NCBI GenBank assembly: GCA_017590115.1
Contig: JAGGNK010012003.1
Coordinates: 3,115,041-3,179,040 of the forward strand
Length of the DNA stretch: 64,000 nt
From: Montifringilla adamsi
Taxonomy: Eukaryota; Chordata; Aves; Passeriformes; Passeridae
Reading direction: 5' to 3'
The notes beneath the pieces are model-generated. The model saw nothing but the letters and a program-made list of their open reading frames with translations. It had not been told where the DNA came from and made no database searches. Below, piece by piece: positions 17,501 to 29,680 of the stretch (position 1 is the first letter of the stretch; each line of letters opens with the position of its first letter). A program made the position numbers and the translations under genes.

Positions 17501-20500
17501 AGTTTAGTGCAGCCTCTGCCTTGCCAAAGCTGGCTGCCTTCCCATCTCCAGCAAAAGAGCAGGACTGGAAGGACTGGAGGGACTGGAGGTACTTCAGGAA
17601 GGTGCTGGGTAACTATTGCCCTCTCTCAGGAGCCCACCTCCAAAATTCACAATCTCCAGATTTCTCCCCACAGAATCTGCCAGGACAGAGATGCTGCTGC
17701 CCTTTCCCTTCCCTGGGCAACCCAGCTTGTGCACCACCAACCTGGGGTACCCTGTGCTCAGCCTCACATTACTGGGGCTGGCAGTTCAGAGCAGGTAGCG
17801 CATCCTCTGCCCAGGAATGGGGAAAGGAGAGGTGGAAATACACCCCGAGGTTGGCTGGGTGTAGCTGGGGGCACAGGCATCTCTCCCCCACAGCCAGATC
17901 AGCTTCCCCCTTTCCTTGCAGCGCAAGGGCAAAGGGTTTTAACATGAGCAGGAGCACCACAAACCATCTGAGCTGCGGATTTGGCTTTGCACAGAGCTCT
18001 CCCCCTCCCCTGGCTCTCCCGCCTGGCCACAGGCAGTGTGAAATCACCACCTTTGCATTCCCTGCTCTTGATTTGCTGCAATGCCCGAGAGCTCCCACTT
18101 CCCTCCTGGGTGCCTCAAAGCCGAGCTGGAGAACGGCGCCAAGGCAGGAGGGTTTGTTTGCATTTACAGGGAAACCTGTTAATAAAGGAGACCAAAGGGA
18201 CTGCTCTTTTCCTGGCTGTGGGAACAGATGGCTGGATAACGCAGTGCAATTAATATGCAGGGAGCCCTGCCGGGGCAGGGATTTGATTGCCTGTTAGGAG
18301 AGGTTAGCACGCTCAAGCTGAGCTCTGCCACCACACCGCCCGTCCCTGGCACCTGCTGCCTGCAGGGACTCTGTGGGGACACTGGGACAGACTGGATGGG
18401 GTCACAGATGAGAGTGTGGGCACCAGATACAGGGCAGGATGCAGCTGGGGACTCTGGGGCAGTGGCAGGTCACTGCTCCTCCCATGCTGGGTGATGCTCT
18501 GGGAGCCCTTTGGGTTTGTAAAAGCAAAGGATGGCTCTGCTGATGAATGACTGCTCAGAGGTATTTCCAGGCTGGAAGGGCAACTCTGGATTGTGTTCTT
18601 TCCTCCTGGACTTGTTACCTCAGGGTGAGGAGGTGCCAAGGAGAGCAGCAGGCTCCTGGATGAGCTGAGGGAGGTGGGCACAGGAGGTGGGCATCTCCTT
18701 GCTGCAGCACAGCGCAGGTACAGAACATTTCCGAGGGCTTCAAAGAGTGACCCAATAAATCCACAGGGAAGAAAAAGCCTTGCCAAGGCCTAGGAGGGTT
18801 AGGGAACCTTGAGGAAGCAGAAAACCTAGCAAACCCACCCCAGCACTGAGCTGGGCCACGTGGCCACATGGTCAAGCCCAAATCGATGGCAGCCTCCAGG
18901 CCAAGGTCACCCTGGGCACGTGCAGGGCTGTTCCCATGCCCCGTCCCCATCCTATCCTGGGCTCTCACAGGATTGCAGTGCCCCAGCCCCTTCCCTGTCA
19001 TACCTTTGCTTTCCCCCTCCATTTTCTGGTATTTTCTTCCCCCACCCCGCCTCGTGAAGGTTGTTGAGCACCATGAAAGGCAGCGCAGGCTTTGATCAGG
19101 GGCTGTGCCTGTGCCGTGCCAGCAGCCCGCTCCCGCACGGCACCGCCACTCCCGGCCGCCCTTTCTTCTGCGTCAGGAGGAGCCTGCTGGAGATGTCGAA
19201 CCCCAGCGCAAATCCTCACAATTAGGCCTGTTCCGCTGCCTGCCTCGTTTGATCTCCTTTAATTATTTATCGCCTTTTCTTTCTCCTCTTTCCTAAATCC
19301 TCGGTTTCTTTCAAGTGATGATTTCCCTGCTCTCCCCCCAGCCGCGGCTGGCTCTGCCTGTTTGCCTGCAATTACCGACCCTTCTGCTCCTTCCATCTCT
19401 CCCCTTTTGTTCTCCACCAGATCACTCCTTCTCGCTGCTCTCATGGCTTCACCCTACCCGCCTGCCTGGCAGCTTTTTCTCCCTGCTTTTCTTGAATTTT
19501 TCCCACCTGGCTGGCCATTTCCTCTCTCCATCCCATTCCAGGTGTGGTTCTGGCTGTTTGCTGCCCGTGCCAGGGATCCTGCACCCTGGGCTGGGCTATG
19601 CTCCATCTCCAACTGCTGTTCTCCTGGGCCACTGGTCAAACCCTGCAGTGGCCCTGCCACAAAGCCCTGGCTCCTGGCCAGAACCAGGGAGCCCCATGGG
19701 GCTCCTGTCCTTGCCATGCCAGGGTCTCTCTCCCTGTGCTGCTTTTCCATCCCTCATTTCTTTGTTTCCCAGGCCCTGATGCATTATTCAGCGCTGCGGG
19801 CGCTGCAGGGTGTTGGGAAGATAATGGTGCTGCAAAGGGCATGGGCTCACACTGGCCATGCTGGATTTTCTGTCATGGGCTGATTTTCCCCTCCAGCATT
19901 AAACCACGAATAGTCCTGACCACGCAGGAGGTTCCTCCTGGGAGGTGGCATCTGCTGTCAGCCCTGGGGGGACATGGCAGGGACAAAGGTAGGAGCAGCG
20001 GGAGGCAGCAGCGGCCCTGGCAGTGCTCCAGGGGCTGCACCTCCCAAAAATTTTAATAGAGTTTAGTAGACACAGGTCCAACACATGGCCCCTTGTTTCT
20101 GTAGTCCTGACATGGATAATGAATGCAGGATTCAGCTTTTGCTCAGCAGATGTAGAAAACCCACCCCAAACTGTTGTTTAACCCTTGTGGAAGAGGATGC
20201 TCATGCCCTCCAACCCTGTTTGCATCTGGGCACTGTGACCCCCAGCTGGACCTGTCCCCAAGGTTTGCTGCCACCTCAGCCTGTGCACAGGGACGGGGAG
20301 GAAGGTGAGGGATGGAGGCATGGTGTTGCTGGCAGCATTTTGGTTCCTGGGTCTGTCCTCCCTCAGGAAACAGGATCACCCAGCTGCCACCTAGGAGTTG
20401 TGGAGACATCCCCCCAGGACAGGCCTCTCCAGCCTTGGCTGCCCCCAGGAAAGCTCCCTTTAGGCCCCATCTCTGGCTTGCCATCCCTGTCTCTGCAGAA

Positions 20501-21110
20501 ACTCCCTGCCCAAATCCTGCTCTGGGGCCAAATCCCCCATGGAGTGGCAGCCAGGTGCTCTGTTGGGCACTGCTTGGGAAGCTGCAGCCACATTCAGGAG
20601 GGAGCTGTGGTCCCAGGGGATTCAGAGCCCAGGCAGTGCAGGGGAAACTGAGCTGGGGTGGGACCAGGTGTCCCCAGCCAGGTGTGTTTGGTGTCCCTGG
20701 CAGAGCAGCTAGGGTGAAATCAGAGTGTTTTGGGAGGATAAACCCTGGCCATGACCACACTGGGCAGTTTTGAAGTGGTTTAGGGGAGGTTTGGGAGCTT
20801 TTCCATTTCTTTGGTTTCACCATTTCCTGTCTACTGAGGAGGGCGAGTGCTTGGCATCACTGAAGGAAATGAAAATTAATTATGGGCTCATTAACACGGA
20901 CTCATTACCTGAGATGCATCACTGGGGAGCGTCCCCACTGGGGACCCAACACCTCCCAAATCACCACAACCCTCCAGCCACCCCAAAGCCCCCACACCTG
21001 CCAGGGTGGGGGTGTTCCAGGTGCTCCCAGACAGTGCTGGAGAATCAGCTGGGACTGGGCAGAGCTGGGGACACTGGGCTGGTACTGGGGGAACTCTGGG
21101 GGCATCGTGG
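14590..21110. other. intergenic region MDH2-SRRM3, left part
   Basis: No exon with protein similarity recognised on either strand. The first 1.5 kb is AT-richer, and a 20-bp T run lies near 15,372. From about 16 kb the sequence is GC-rich with many short accidental frames. AT-rich islands with homeobox-type ATTA cores (18,240-18,260; 19,220-19,320) could be conserved non-coding elements. A far-upstream SRRM3 5' exon here cannot be excluded. Confidence 0.55.
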
Positions 21111-21119
21111 TGGGGAGGT

Positions 21120-21400
21120 AGAGGGTGGGATGGAATTCAGGGTGGAATATGGGACGGGATTCAGAGTAGGATATGAGATGGGATACAGGGTGGAATGCGG
21201 GATGAAATGCAGGGTGGGGTAGAGGATGGGATTCAGGATGGGATGGGATGGGATACAGGGTGTGGTATGGGATAGGATGAAGGGTGGGATATGGGATGGG
21301 ATGAGATGGAATACAGGGTGTGGTGTGGGATAGGGTGCAGGGTGGGATATGGGATGGGATACAGGGTGTAGTATGGGATGGGATACGGGGGGAGCTCTGT
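21120..21400 (+). repeat. GGGATGGGATACAGGGTG minisatellite
   Basis: About 280 bp of GGGAT-rich units (about 20-22 bp, GGGATGGGATACAGGGTGTG and variants). First of two adjoining arrays before a CpG island. Confidence 0.85.
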
Positions 21401-21935
21401 GGAAGGATGGGGGGCTCTGTGCAGTGCGGGAGAGCTGTGGAGGGATCAAAGGGGCTGTAGAAGGACTGGGGGCTCTGTGCAAAAATGAGGGGGGGCATGT
21501 GTAAGGATGAAGGGGGCTCTATGGAAGGACAGGGGTCTGTGGAATGACGGGGGGCCTATGGAAGGATGGGGGCTCTGTGTAAGTTTGGGGGTCTATGTAA
21601 AGAAGACGGGGCTCTGTGTAAGGGTGACGGGGGAGTCTATGGAAGTAGAGGGCTCTGTGTAAGGACCGGGCTCTGTGTAAGGACAGGGCTCTGTGTAAGT
21701 CCGGGGCACTGTGTAAGTTCGGGGGTCTCTGTAAGTTCGGGGCTGTGTGTGAGTTCGGGTCTCTGTGTAAAGATGACAGGGCTCTCTAAGTTCGGGGCTC
21801 TGTATAAATTCGGGGTGTGTAATTTCGGGGCTCTCTGTAATTCCGGGGCTCTATGTGAGTTCGGGGCTCTATGTGAGTTCGGGGTGTGTAAGTACAATGC
21901 TCTGTGTAATTTTGGGGCTCTGTAATTTCGGGGCT
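21400..21935 (+). repeat. GGCTCTGTGTAAGTTCGG minisatellite
   Basis: About 500 bp with an 18-20 bp unit around GGGGCTCTGTGTAAGTTC, most regular at 21,640-21,930. Many units carry a TTCGGG CpG, and GTAAGT recurs, so the array contains repeated splice-donor-like sequences. It directly abuts the CpG island at 21,935. Confidence 0.85.
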
Positions 21936-22130
21936 CCCGGAGCGGCGCGGCGCGTCGCGGTGCAGGCGCGCCCTCCGGCCGGCAGGCGGCGCTGCGGGCG
22001 GTGGCGGCGCCGGCACCGGGCGGGGGGGCCGGGGAGGGAGCGGAGCGGAGCGGGGGGTGGTGGGACCGTGCTGGGCCCTGAGGGGGACGCTGGGAGGTGC
22101 AGGGGGTGGGGGAGGACGGAGCCCCCCCAC
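21935..22130. promoter_or_regulatory. CpG island, candidate SRRM3 first-exon promoter (option 1)
   Basis: CpG-dense block (GGCGCGGCGCGTCGCGGTGC and following) with GC boxes, in the gap upstream of SRRM3. SRRM3 coding begins after a splice acceptor at 29,450, so at least one 5' non-coding exon is needed. No donor could be assigned with confidence. Confidence 0.45.
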
Positions 22131-24681
22131 CCATCGGGTGATGCTGGCGACAGGCGGGTGATGACCCCCGCTGGTGGGGATTTGGGGGTGCGGTGCTCCT
22201 CGGGGGGCTGGGAACTGGGGTCTGCAAAGGGACATGGATGGGAGGAATGGAGAAGGCGTGCACGGTGTTGTGGGTGCTGGGACAGCTGGGGACCCCACCG
22301 GGAGGGGTGTGCCAGGGGTGTCCCCCCGTGAGGTTTGATGCTCCTGGGGGTGTGGGATGGGGTGAGGAGTCTGGAGATGAGGCGCTTTTTGGGGTACAGG
22401 GGGTCCCTCCAGGGATGCGGGTGTGCCGGGGGCTTCCTGGTGCTGGGGGGGTACCCACTTCCCTCTTTTCTGTGCTGGGGGAAGACAGGCTGGGACTGGG
22501 ACAGTGGGTGACCCCCAGCAGCAGGTTTTTGGCTGGGAAGGATGGGACAGAGATGATCCCGCAGCAGATGCTGGTGTCTTGTGTGGTGCAGGTGGGAGAT
22601 GAGGCAGGGACAAGGTTCCCAAAGCCCCTTTTTCTGCTGTGTGGACCCCCAGGCTGTGCTGGAGAGGGTTTGGCTGATGAGATTTCAAACCCTGCGGGTG
22701 TTGCACGAGGGAAGGAGAGGGGGCAAGGCTTGGCAGCAGGGAGCCACAGCAGCAACTCAACCGCTTGTCTTTTGGGAGTGTTTTGTTCTTCTCCTTCCCA
22801 GATCAGGAGGTTTGTCCCCAGGGATGTCCGGGCTGTGCCATGCAGGGAGCTGGTGGTGATGGGTCAGGCCATGGCTCAGGGGAGCAGGTGGCTTTTAGAG
22901 GACACAGGTTCATTCACTTCCTCTAGAGCAAGATTTCAGACTGGATGTGTCTCGGTTTGCCTGTGCTCCCACTGCTGCAGATGAGCTGGGAGCATTTGGG
23001 GGTGTCTCAGGTTGATGACAAATGTCAAGGACCTTCTCCGAGGGTGCAGATGCCCACTGGTTTCCTTGCCCTGGCATGTGGATTCTTCTCTGGCAGGAGC
23101 ACAGGGACACCCCCGCTGGGGGGGATTTTGGGGACAGTATTTGTGTCCACACACACATCGTCATTTCTGTCCCACTCTGCCAGCGTGGCCTCACACAGTG
23201 CCACCCTCTGTGTCTCACCTGCTTTCCCCTGAATCCCCCTGGCATCCCACCTGCCTCCCCCTGCCCGAGGACTCACCCTGACAGCACGTGCAGGGAATGT
23301 CGGGGCCTTTCAGAGCCACAAATTGGGCAGATCTGAAGGGAACCTTTGGTCCTTGGTCACTGTTGGGGATGGCAAGCAAGGGTTTTGCCAGGCAGAGGGG
23401 CGCAGGGGTCTTGGTTGGCTTTGTCTCTGGTGCCAAGAAAATGATGCTTTTCCCCTGGACAAAGGTCTTGTGCCCCAGGGGCCAGATCCAGTTGTGGGTG
23501 GGTGTGTGGCAGCAGGTCCTGGGGGCTGCTGGAAGAGGGAGCAGAGGGTGCTCACCCTGTATCTCTGGGCAGGGGCTGCCTGCAGGGCGCAGGTCACCCT
23601 GTGGGGTTAGTGCTTATGCTGAGGGTCTGCCGGATGTGGGGGTCCCCAATCCCCAGAGCCCTTTCTCCTCCTCCTCCTCCTCCTTCCTGTCTCCCAGCTC
23701 CCGTTTTCCCCGGCCAGGTGGCCCGTGGCTTATATAATGTGCTCAAACCCCGGAATAGCTCCTCCCGTTACACAACCACCCAGCCAGCCACGGGAGGGGG
23801 GTGCTGGGGGGGATTCCCAGCTGGATGCTCCCCCTGCACTGGCCGTGACCCCCCTCTGCCTGCAGTGCTCGGCTCCAGGGGTTGTTCACCGGGATTGTGT
23901 CCCCATTGGGGAAGGTGACCTCATTGTGACAGTCATCCCCATGCTGCTCCATGTGCTCAATAATTGCTTTTATTTGTACTAGTGTTATTACTCCCCTTCC
24001 TCAGAGGGGCCTTGGGCTGACTGTTCCTCCTCCTGACTCCTTGCCCAGCAAAGCAAATGGCCCCAAAGGTGCAAAAGCTGGGGTGGCTGTTCCCCCTCTC
24101 CATCCCCATTCCTTGTTTAAGCACCTCCTGTTTGGGGAAGGTCTGTCAGGGCATTCCCAAGGGGATGAGGGAAGTGTGGCCAAAGGGGTTCAGGGCTGGG
24201 AATCCCGTAGGAAAAGCCATCACCTGAATCTGCTGCCTTTCCACTCAGCATGGGGGGATTGCTGTTGCCACGTGGATGTGCTGCTCCTTTCCCTCATCCC
24301 TGATTCAGGAATGGGGTCACTGCATGGGTCCTGGGGCTGCTCCCTATCATGGGGTGATCCCTTACCTCCAGCTCTTCTCCAGCCAGAGCTGAGAATGGAG
24401 CTCCTCAATAGCCAACAGCCCAAGGAGTTCAGGCTGGGAGGGCTTCGGCCACAGCATTTTGGGGACAGGAGTAAATCCTGGCTCCTCACCCTCCATCGTG
24501 CCCTTTTCCCTGGATCATCTCCAGGGGATGTCTGTGCCCACACGCCTGTGTGATGCTTGTCTGGTGTGGGACCAGTCCCCAACCCTGGCTCCCCCATCCC
24601 TACATCCCCAAGCCAGGAAGGAGCCCAGTTGCTTAGCAACTGTTTAGCTTCTCCACCAGCCTCCTCATCTATTTTAAAATA

Positions 24682-24726
<45 letters not shown>

Positions 24727-25430
24727 ATATATATATCTGCACAGACGTAGGTATGCACACGCATCTGCAGCTCCTGACCCCCCAGCCAGCATCCATATAT
24801 TCTTTACTAATTGCTTTAAAATCTGTGAGGTGTCAAATTCTGTTCAGGCAGCTATAGGAAAAGATGCCCTGGGCTTGGGGAAATAGGGATGGAAGCACTG
24901 GGAGGGCTGTCACCAATCCATTCCCACTGCCCCTTCCCGCGGGCATCATCCCTATGCCTTGGGGCTGGAGGGCAGCGCTAACGAGCCCCAGAATGGCTGC
25001 ACTTTTAAAGCTACATTTGCCTTTTTTCCTCGTTCTTGAAGGTCTGACTCACAGTTTTTGGCACTGGAAGGCAGCTCCGGAGAAGGTCAGCCCAATTAAT
25101 GGCAGCAACTCCGGACTTTTCCTCCTTGTAACTCCAGCTGGGTGTTCAGAGGAGGCTGGCTGCCTGGCCATGGTGTTCTGGCATATTTTGTGTCCTGAAA
25201 AAAAAAGATCTTCTCCCAGCTGTCTCCACAGCACAGACAGGGAGCAGCCTGGGATGGGGCTGTGCCTGCTTGGGGACAGGGTTATGGTTTCAGTCAGTGG
25301 TGGTGTGTACTGATGAGATCCCAACAGGCAGGAGAACCATGGGGACCACCCCTCTCAGCCTCTCTGGGTGACTGGAGCATCCTCACCTCATCTGGGCTGT
25401 CTCTGGCGTGTTGGGGCCGAGCTCTGGCAC
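22131..25430. other. intergenic or SRRM3 5' intron sequence
   Basis: GC-rich, no coding exon recognised. Contains the TA microsatellite and an AT-rich patch at 23,950-23,990 (CAATAATTGCTTTTATTTG). Confidence 0.55.
24681..24737. repeat. (TA)n microsatellite
   Basis: About 57 bp of nearly pure TA with GTG and C interruptions; able to form hairpins, likely length-variable. Confidence 0.95.
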
Positions 25431-25815
25431 GCTCAGTGCACGCGTGGTCCAGGGGCCCGCCGTCCTGGGCTCTGTGCCCACATCCCGTGCCCGCATCCCG
25501 GCACGCGGGTGCTCACGGCCGCCCCGGCTGGTGCAGCTGGATGTGGCGAGAATTAATGGAGCACCGGCCGGAGGCGGCTTTAATTAGCACCGAGGCACGG
25601 GGAGGGGGCAGGATGCCCGGGGACCGCTGCCGCCTTTCCCCAGCGAGGGAGAGACTCCGGGAGAGCATCCAGGCACCGCCGCCTCCCCGCTGCCGTCCCC
25701 GCTCCCCCCGGGAAGCCGCTCCAGCCGCAGTACGGCGGCAGGGCCCTGCGGCGGCTGCTCAGCGCCGGGGGCTGCGGGCATGGCCCGGGGCTCAGCGGGG
25801 CCCAAGGGGGGATCT
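25430..25815. promoter_or_regulatory. CpG island, candidate SRRM3 first-exon promoter (option 2)
   Basis: About 380 bp CpG-rich sequence (for example GCCGCAGTACGGCGGCAGGG) with ATTAATGG and TTTAATTAGC cores at its left edge. It lies 3.6 kb before the SRRM3 start-codon exon. Larger and closer than option 1. Confidence 0.5.
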
Positions 25816-26242
25816 CAGCAGAGCCGGATGGGAAGGGGCTTGTTCTGGGCTGGGAAATAAAAGGGCAAATGTGGCTTGGTGAAATAATGCTCTTTTCCCC
25901 ATCATTTTGCTTTTTTCTTTTCGGGCTAGAGTTCTGAGCCTGTGAGCTGGACAAAACCCAGGTGGGACAGCCCCAGGGCTGGGACATGGGGATGGTCACA
26001 TCCTGGGGCTACCCCACTCCAGCCCACAGGGAGTGAGCTCCATTCAGAGCTTGGCTGGAAACCAGCAGCCCCAAACCCTGGCAGGATGGCGAGGCTGGGC
26101 CTTGCACCCCGAGCTGGCAGGGCCTGTCCTGGCTGTGTCTGTGTGACACAGTGCAGTGTGTCCATCCTTCTGTCTGTCCTGGCAGTCTGTGAGCTGGTAC
26201 TGCAGGTGCCCAGGCCCTCCACACCCTGGGTGTGATTCAGCA

Positions 26243-26493
26243 TGGCTGGGGAGGGAGGGAGAGACCTGGCCATGGGATGGAGGATGGTGGTGGAGGGTGA
26301 GGACGAGGAGAATGGAGAAGAGGGATAAAGATGGGGATGAGGAGGAGAATGGACAATAGGGATGGGGATGGAGAATGGGGATGAAGATGGTGGTTGGGGA
26401 GGATGCTGAGGAAGAGGATGAGGAGGAAGATGGGGGATGAGGTTGGAATTTGGGGATGAGATTGAAGATAGGGATGGAGGATGAGGATGGAGG
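26243..26493 (+). repeat. purine-rich GGGGATGAGGA repeat
   Basis: About 250 bp almost without pyrimidines other than T, with units such as GATGGGGATGGAG and GATGAGGAGG. Minus-strand frames through it (SSPTTIFIPIL-type) are artefacts. Confidence 0.8.
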
Positions 26494-27885
26494 AGGGGGC
26501 ATCTCTGAGCACTTCCAAAAGCTCTAATCCAGGTATCAGAAAGCACCTGCAAGCTGAAAATCTGGATTGACCTCCCCAAGGCCCAAGGTGGCACGTAGGA
26601 GGAGGATCAGGATCCCAAAATACGTAGGCGAATGCCTGGTTAATATGGGAAAAGAAGGATTTGCTCAGGAGTCTCCCCAGCAGCTGCAGCCCATGGTGCC
26701 AGGAGGTTTGGGTCCTCCTGGGTGCCAGTAAGGGAATTTGGGAGCTGGGAATGGATGCCAGCAACTGTCCCCAGCTATATCCTGCAGCCTTTGGGAGTGT
26801 GTGGAGACACAGAGCTCACCCCAGGATGCCTCCTCTCCCTCTGGGCAAGGCAGCCAGGCAGTGGCTGCCAGTGATTGATGTTTTGTGGGTAATTACTGCA
26901 GATAATGAAATATTTAACCATCATCTTTATTATCAGGGTAGCGCCGAGCAGGGCGGGAAACCACTGCTGTGGCCAGGGCTGTACTCATGGGTTTGGTGCT
27001 GATTTTGGTGCTGGCAGAGCCAGGTGGTCCCTGTGTTGTGGCCAATGGATTGAGGTCGTGGTGGTGGCAGCCACTCTGTGTCCCTGAGCTGTCCCTTGTG
27101 AGTGCAGGGCATTGCTGGGGCTCTCCTTGCGGGGCACAGACCCAGCTGGGGGACATGGGCTCGCTCTGCCCTGATGCCTTGTCCCCATTGTCACCAGCAG
27201 TGTAGGGCTGGCTCTGTTTGGCACCCAGGGATTTGCCTGGGGCACCTTTGGAGAGCTGGAGGAGGGTTGTGGGTGGGTTTTTCCCATTCCTTTGTTTCCG
27301 TGCTGTGGCTGGTGGCACCTCCCAGGGTGGATATTGCTCCAGGCTGAGGGGACACTGGGATCAGCACCATATCCATTCCCAGTCCAGCTCCACCTGCCTG
27401 GCCCCAGGTGCAAGGGAATTTCTCCAACTCCATCCTTTTCATGGGAATAGGGAGCATTTCCTGGTGGATCTGCATGCCTGCCCCACCATGCAGCCTTCTC
27501 TCACAGGTACCCATCCAGCTGCCAGTTTGTCTCCATCTACCTGCCCAGCTCTATATCCCACATGCTCTCAAGGTTTTTCAGCAATGAATTTATCCACTGC
27601 TGTGCTCAGGATAGAATGAATTCCCACTGGGGACAAGTGAGCAGAGGCTGCTGCAGAAAGCATCCTCTCTCCTTCCCTGAGCCCCTCTGTGGGGAAAGGT
27701 TTCTAAGTAGGGAGTTTCCCCTTTCCCTAACTTCCTTCCAGGTTTTTGGCTTCATGTTCTGATGGGAGAAAGAGGGAGAGGAGCCCCCAGTGCAGACTCC
27801 TGGCTGGCTCCTGCTGCACCAGCAGGATCTCCCCTGTTCCTCTGTGGAAATAAAGGCTGCTGACTCCTCTCTGCATGGTAGTAAT

Positions 27886-27913
27886 GGGGGGTGGGGGGTG
27901 GGGGGGGGGGGGG
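27886..27913 (+). repeat. poly-G tract
   Basis: G-runs of 6, 6 and 13 or more separated by single T; fits intramolecular G-quadruplex rules. It may be hard to sequence through, so the length is uncertain. Confidence 0.85.
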
Positions 27914-29456
27914 AAGAAATGAAAAAAAAAAGCCTTGTAATTAAGCACTCAGCTGCTGTTCTCCCTGGGCAGGCTTGTCAGGAGATAAATGACTGTGTGG
28001 GGCAGCCAGTGGCAGCAGGAGAGTCAGGGATGTCCTGTGGAGATGCTGTGGGGTGGGAGACACCTTCTGGCCAGGCTGGGATCCCCACCACCCCAGGGAG
28101 GGCTCCGATACTGCCTGGTATCCTGGTGGAATGGCACACTGGGAATGGCAAACATTTCCTGGGCTTGAAACAGTGTGAATCAGTCCATGGTCCATCTGCC
28201 CTTCCTGCTTCTGCTGGGCTTAGGGATGCCTCCTTCCCTGGGCCAGGGTTTGCCCCATCCTCCATGGGCAGCATGTGCCAGCCATCCAAGCATTGGCTGT
28301 TTCCTGCTTAGGAGATAGCATGCAGGCATCGCCCATCCTTGGAAAAGCTTCTCCAGCACGATCCCTGGGATAGAAACACCTCAGAGAAGTGGCTTTTTGG
28401 CAAAAGCTGCCTCTCCAAGCCAAAATCCAGCTTGAAGAGTGAGGCAGGATGCTCTGCCTTTGCTTCTGATCGTTTCTCTTTGTGCAGGGCCCCTGTAAAG
28501 GCAAGGTGGTGCCTCTGCAGGTGGAGCTGGTGGTTAAGGCAGCAGATCTCCAGTGGGAGCATCCCATGCTCGGTAGAGGGCTGGAGTGCTGGGCAGGGGA
28601 GCTGGGCAGGGCAGGACAGTGAGGAATGGGTGCTCAGCCATGCGCCGATGGCCCGAGAGCGCTGACACAGGGCTGTGTCTGTCTGGTTGATCCAGGAGAT
28701 TTGGGAGCATCTCCTCCCTCAGGCTCGGGGAGCATCAGCCAGAGCCTCAGCACAGCAGGGCTGCTTGGGAACAGTTGTCCTCTTCCAGGGGTTATATTTG
28801 GAGCCAAGTGAGGACACATTGACTGTGTGGTGGAAAGAGGAGGCAGAGACACATGAAGGTGAAGGAGCAGGGAGAAGGCAGAGGGGCAGCAGCTGGTGGG
28901 GATCCTCATCTCCCCTTGCAGCCCACACTGGGCTGTGCCAGAGGATGCAGGCCATATCCAAAGAGTTCCAGGCCATGGCCCAAAAGCATGAGCAAGTGTT
29001 TGCTGTCTGAGCCAGACAATAGGATGTCCCACCACTGCAACCAAAACAGCCAGTGCAGCTGGGAAATGCAAGGGGATATCTGAGGTCTTTGGGTCCCTAG
29101 AGGACTGTGAGGGTGGATACCTGTCCCTGCTCTAAACCCACACTGGCTGACAATGGGGCTCATGGGGTCCCTGTCCTGCTGCTGTCTTGGGCCCCACAGA
29201 CCCACCACTGGCCAGGTTTTTCCAGTACAAGGCTGGAGCAGAGCATCCTCCTCTCTTTCCCAGCAGCCAGCCCTCTTGTCATGGTGACGGAAGTAGCCCC
29301 AGCCTTGCTTCTGAAGCAAGGTGCAGGGACATCTAGTCACTGTCCCCATCAACCTGCTTTCAAGACTGATTTTACCCTCAGGTCCTAGCAGGGTCCCCTC
29401 ACTGTCACAGGGTGACAGGGTCTGACCCTGACTCTTTCTCTCCCTCCCAGGCAATC

Positions 29457-29680
29457 ATGGCTCTCTACAACAATGGGGCTGACGTGCCTTCGCCCCAGGA
29501 AGCCTCCAACGGCTTCCCCCAGCCCGGTGCCTCAGGAACGTGGCACAAGGGCGAGGAGGAGGTGAGGCTGGTGGAGCCCAGCGTGGTGAAGAAGGCTCAC
29601 CGGGAAATCCTGGACCATGAGCGCAAGCGGCGCGTGGAGCTGAAGTGCATGGAGCTGCAGGAGATGATGGAGGAGCAGGG
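29457..29680 (+). CDS. SRRM3: SRRM3 coding exon 1
   Basis: Residues 1-74 plus two bases, starting [15 protein letters not shown]. The transcript exon begins at 29,451 after CTCCCTCCCAG. Donor GTGAGT. Confidence 0.94.

Larger units (their letters stand above)
25816..29450. other. presumed SRRM3 5' intron
   Basis: No coding sequence recognised. Holds a GATGGGGATGAGGA purine repeat, a G run, and an AT-rich patch at 26,875-26,945 with TAATTACTGCAGATAATG that looks like a conserved element rather than repeat. Confidence 0.55.

Noticed and set aside
21637..22760. Minus-strand frames of 372 and 324 aa
   Set aside because: They translate the minisatellite (ELTQSPVLTQ-type repeats) and CpG island; no start context, splice support or homology.
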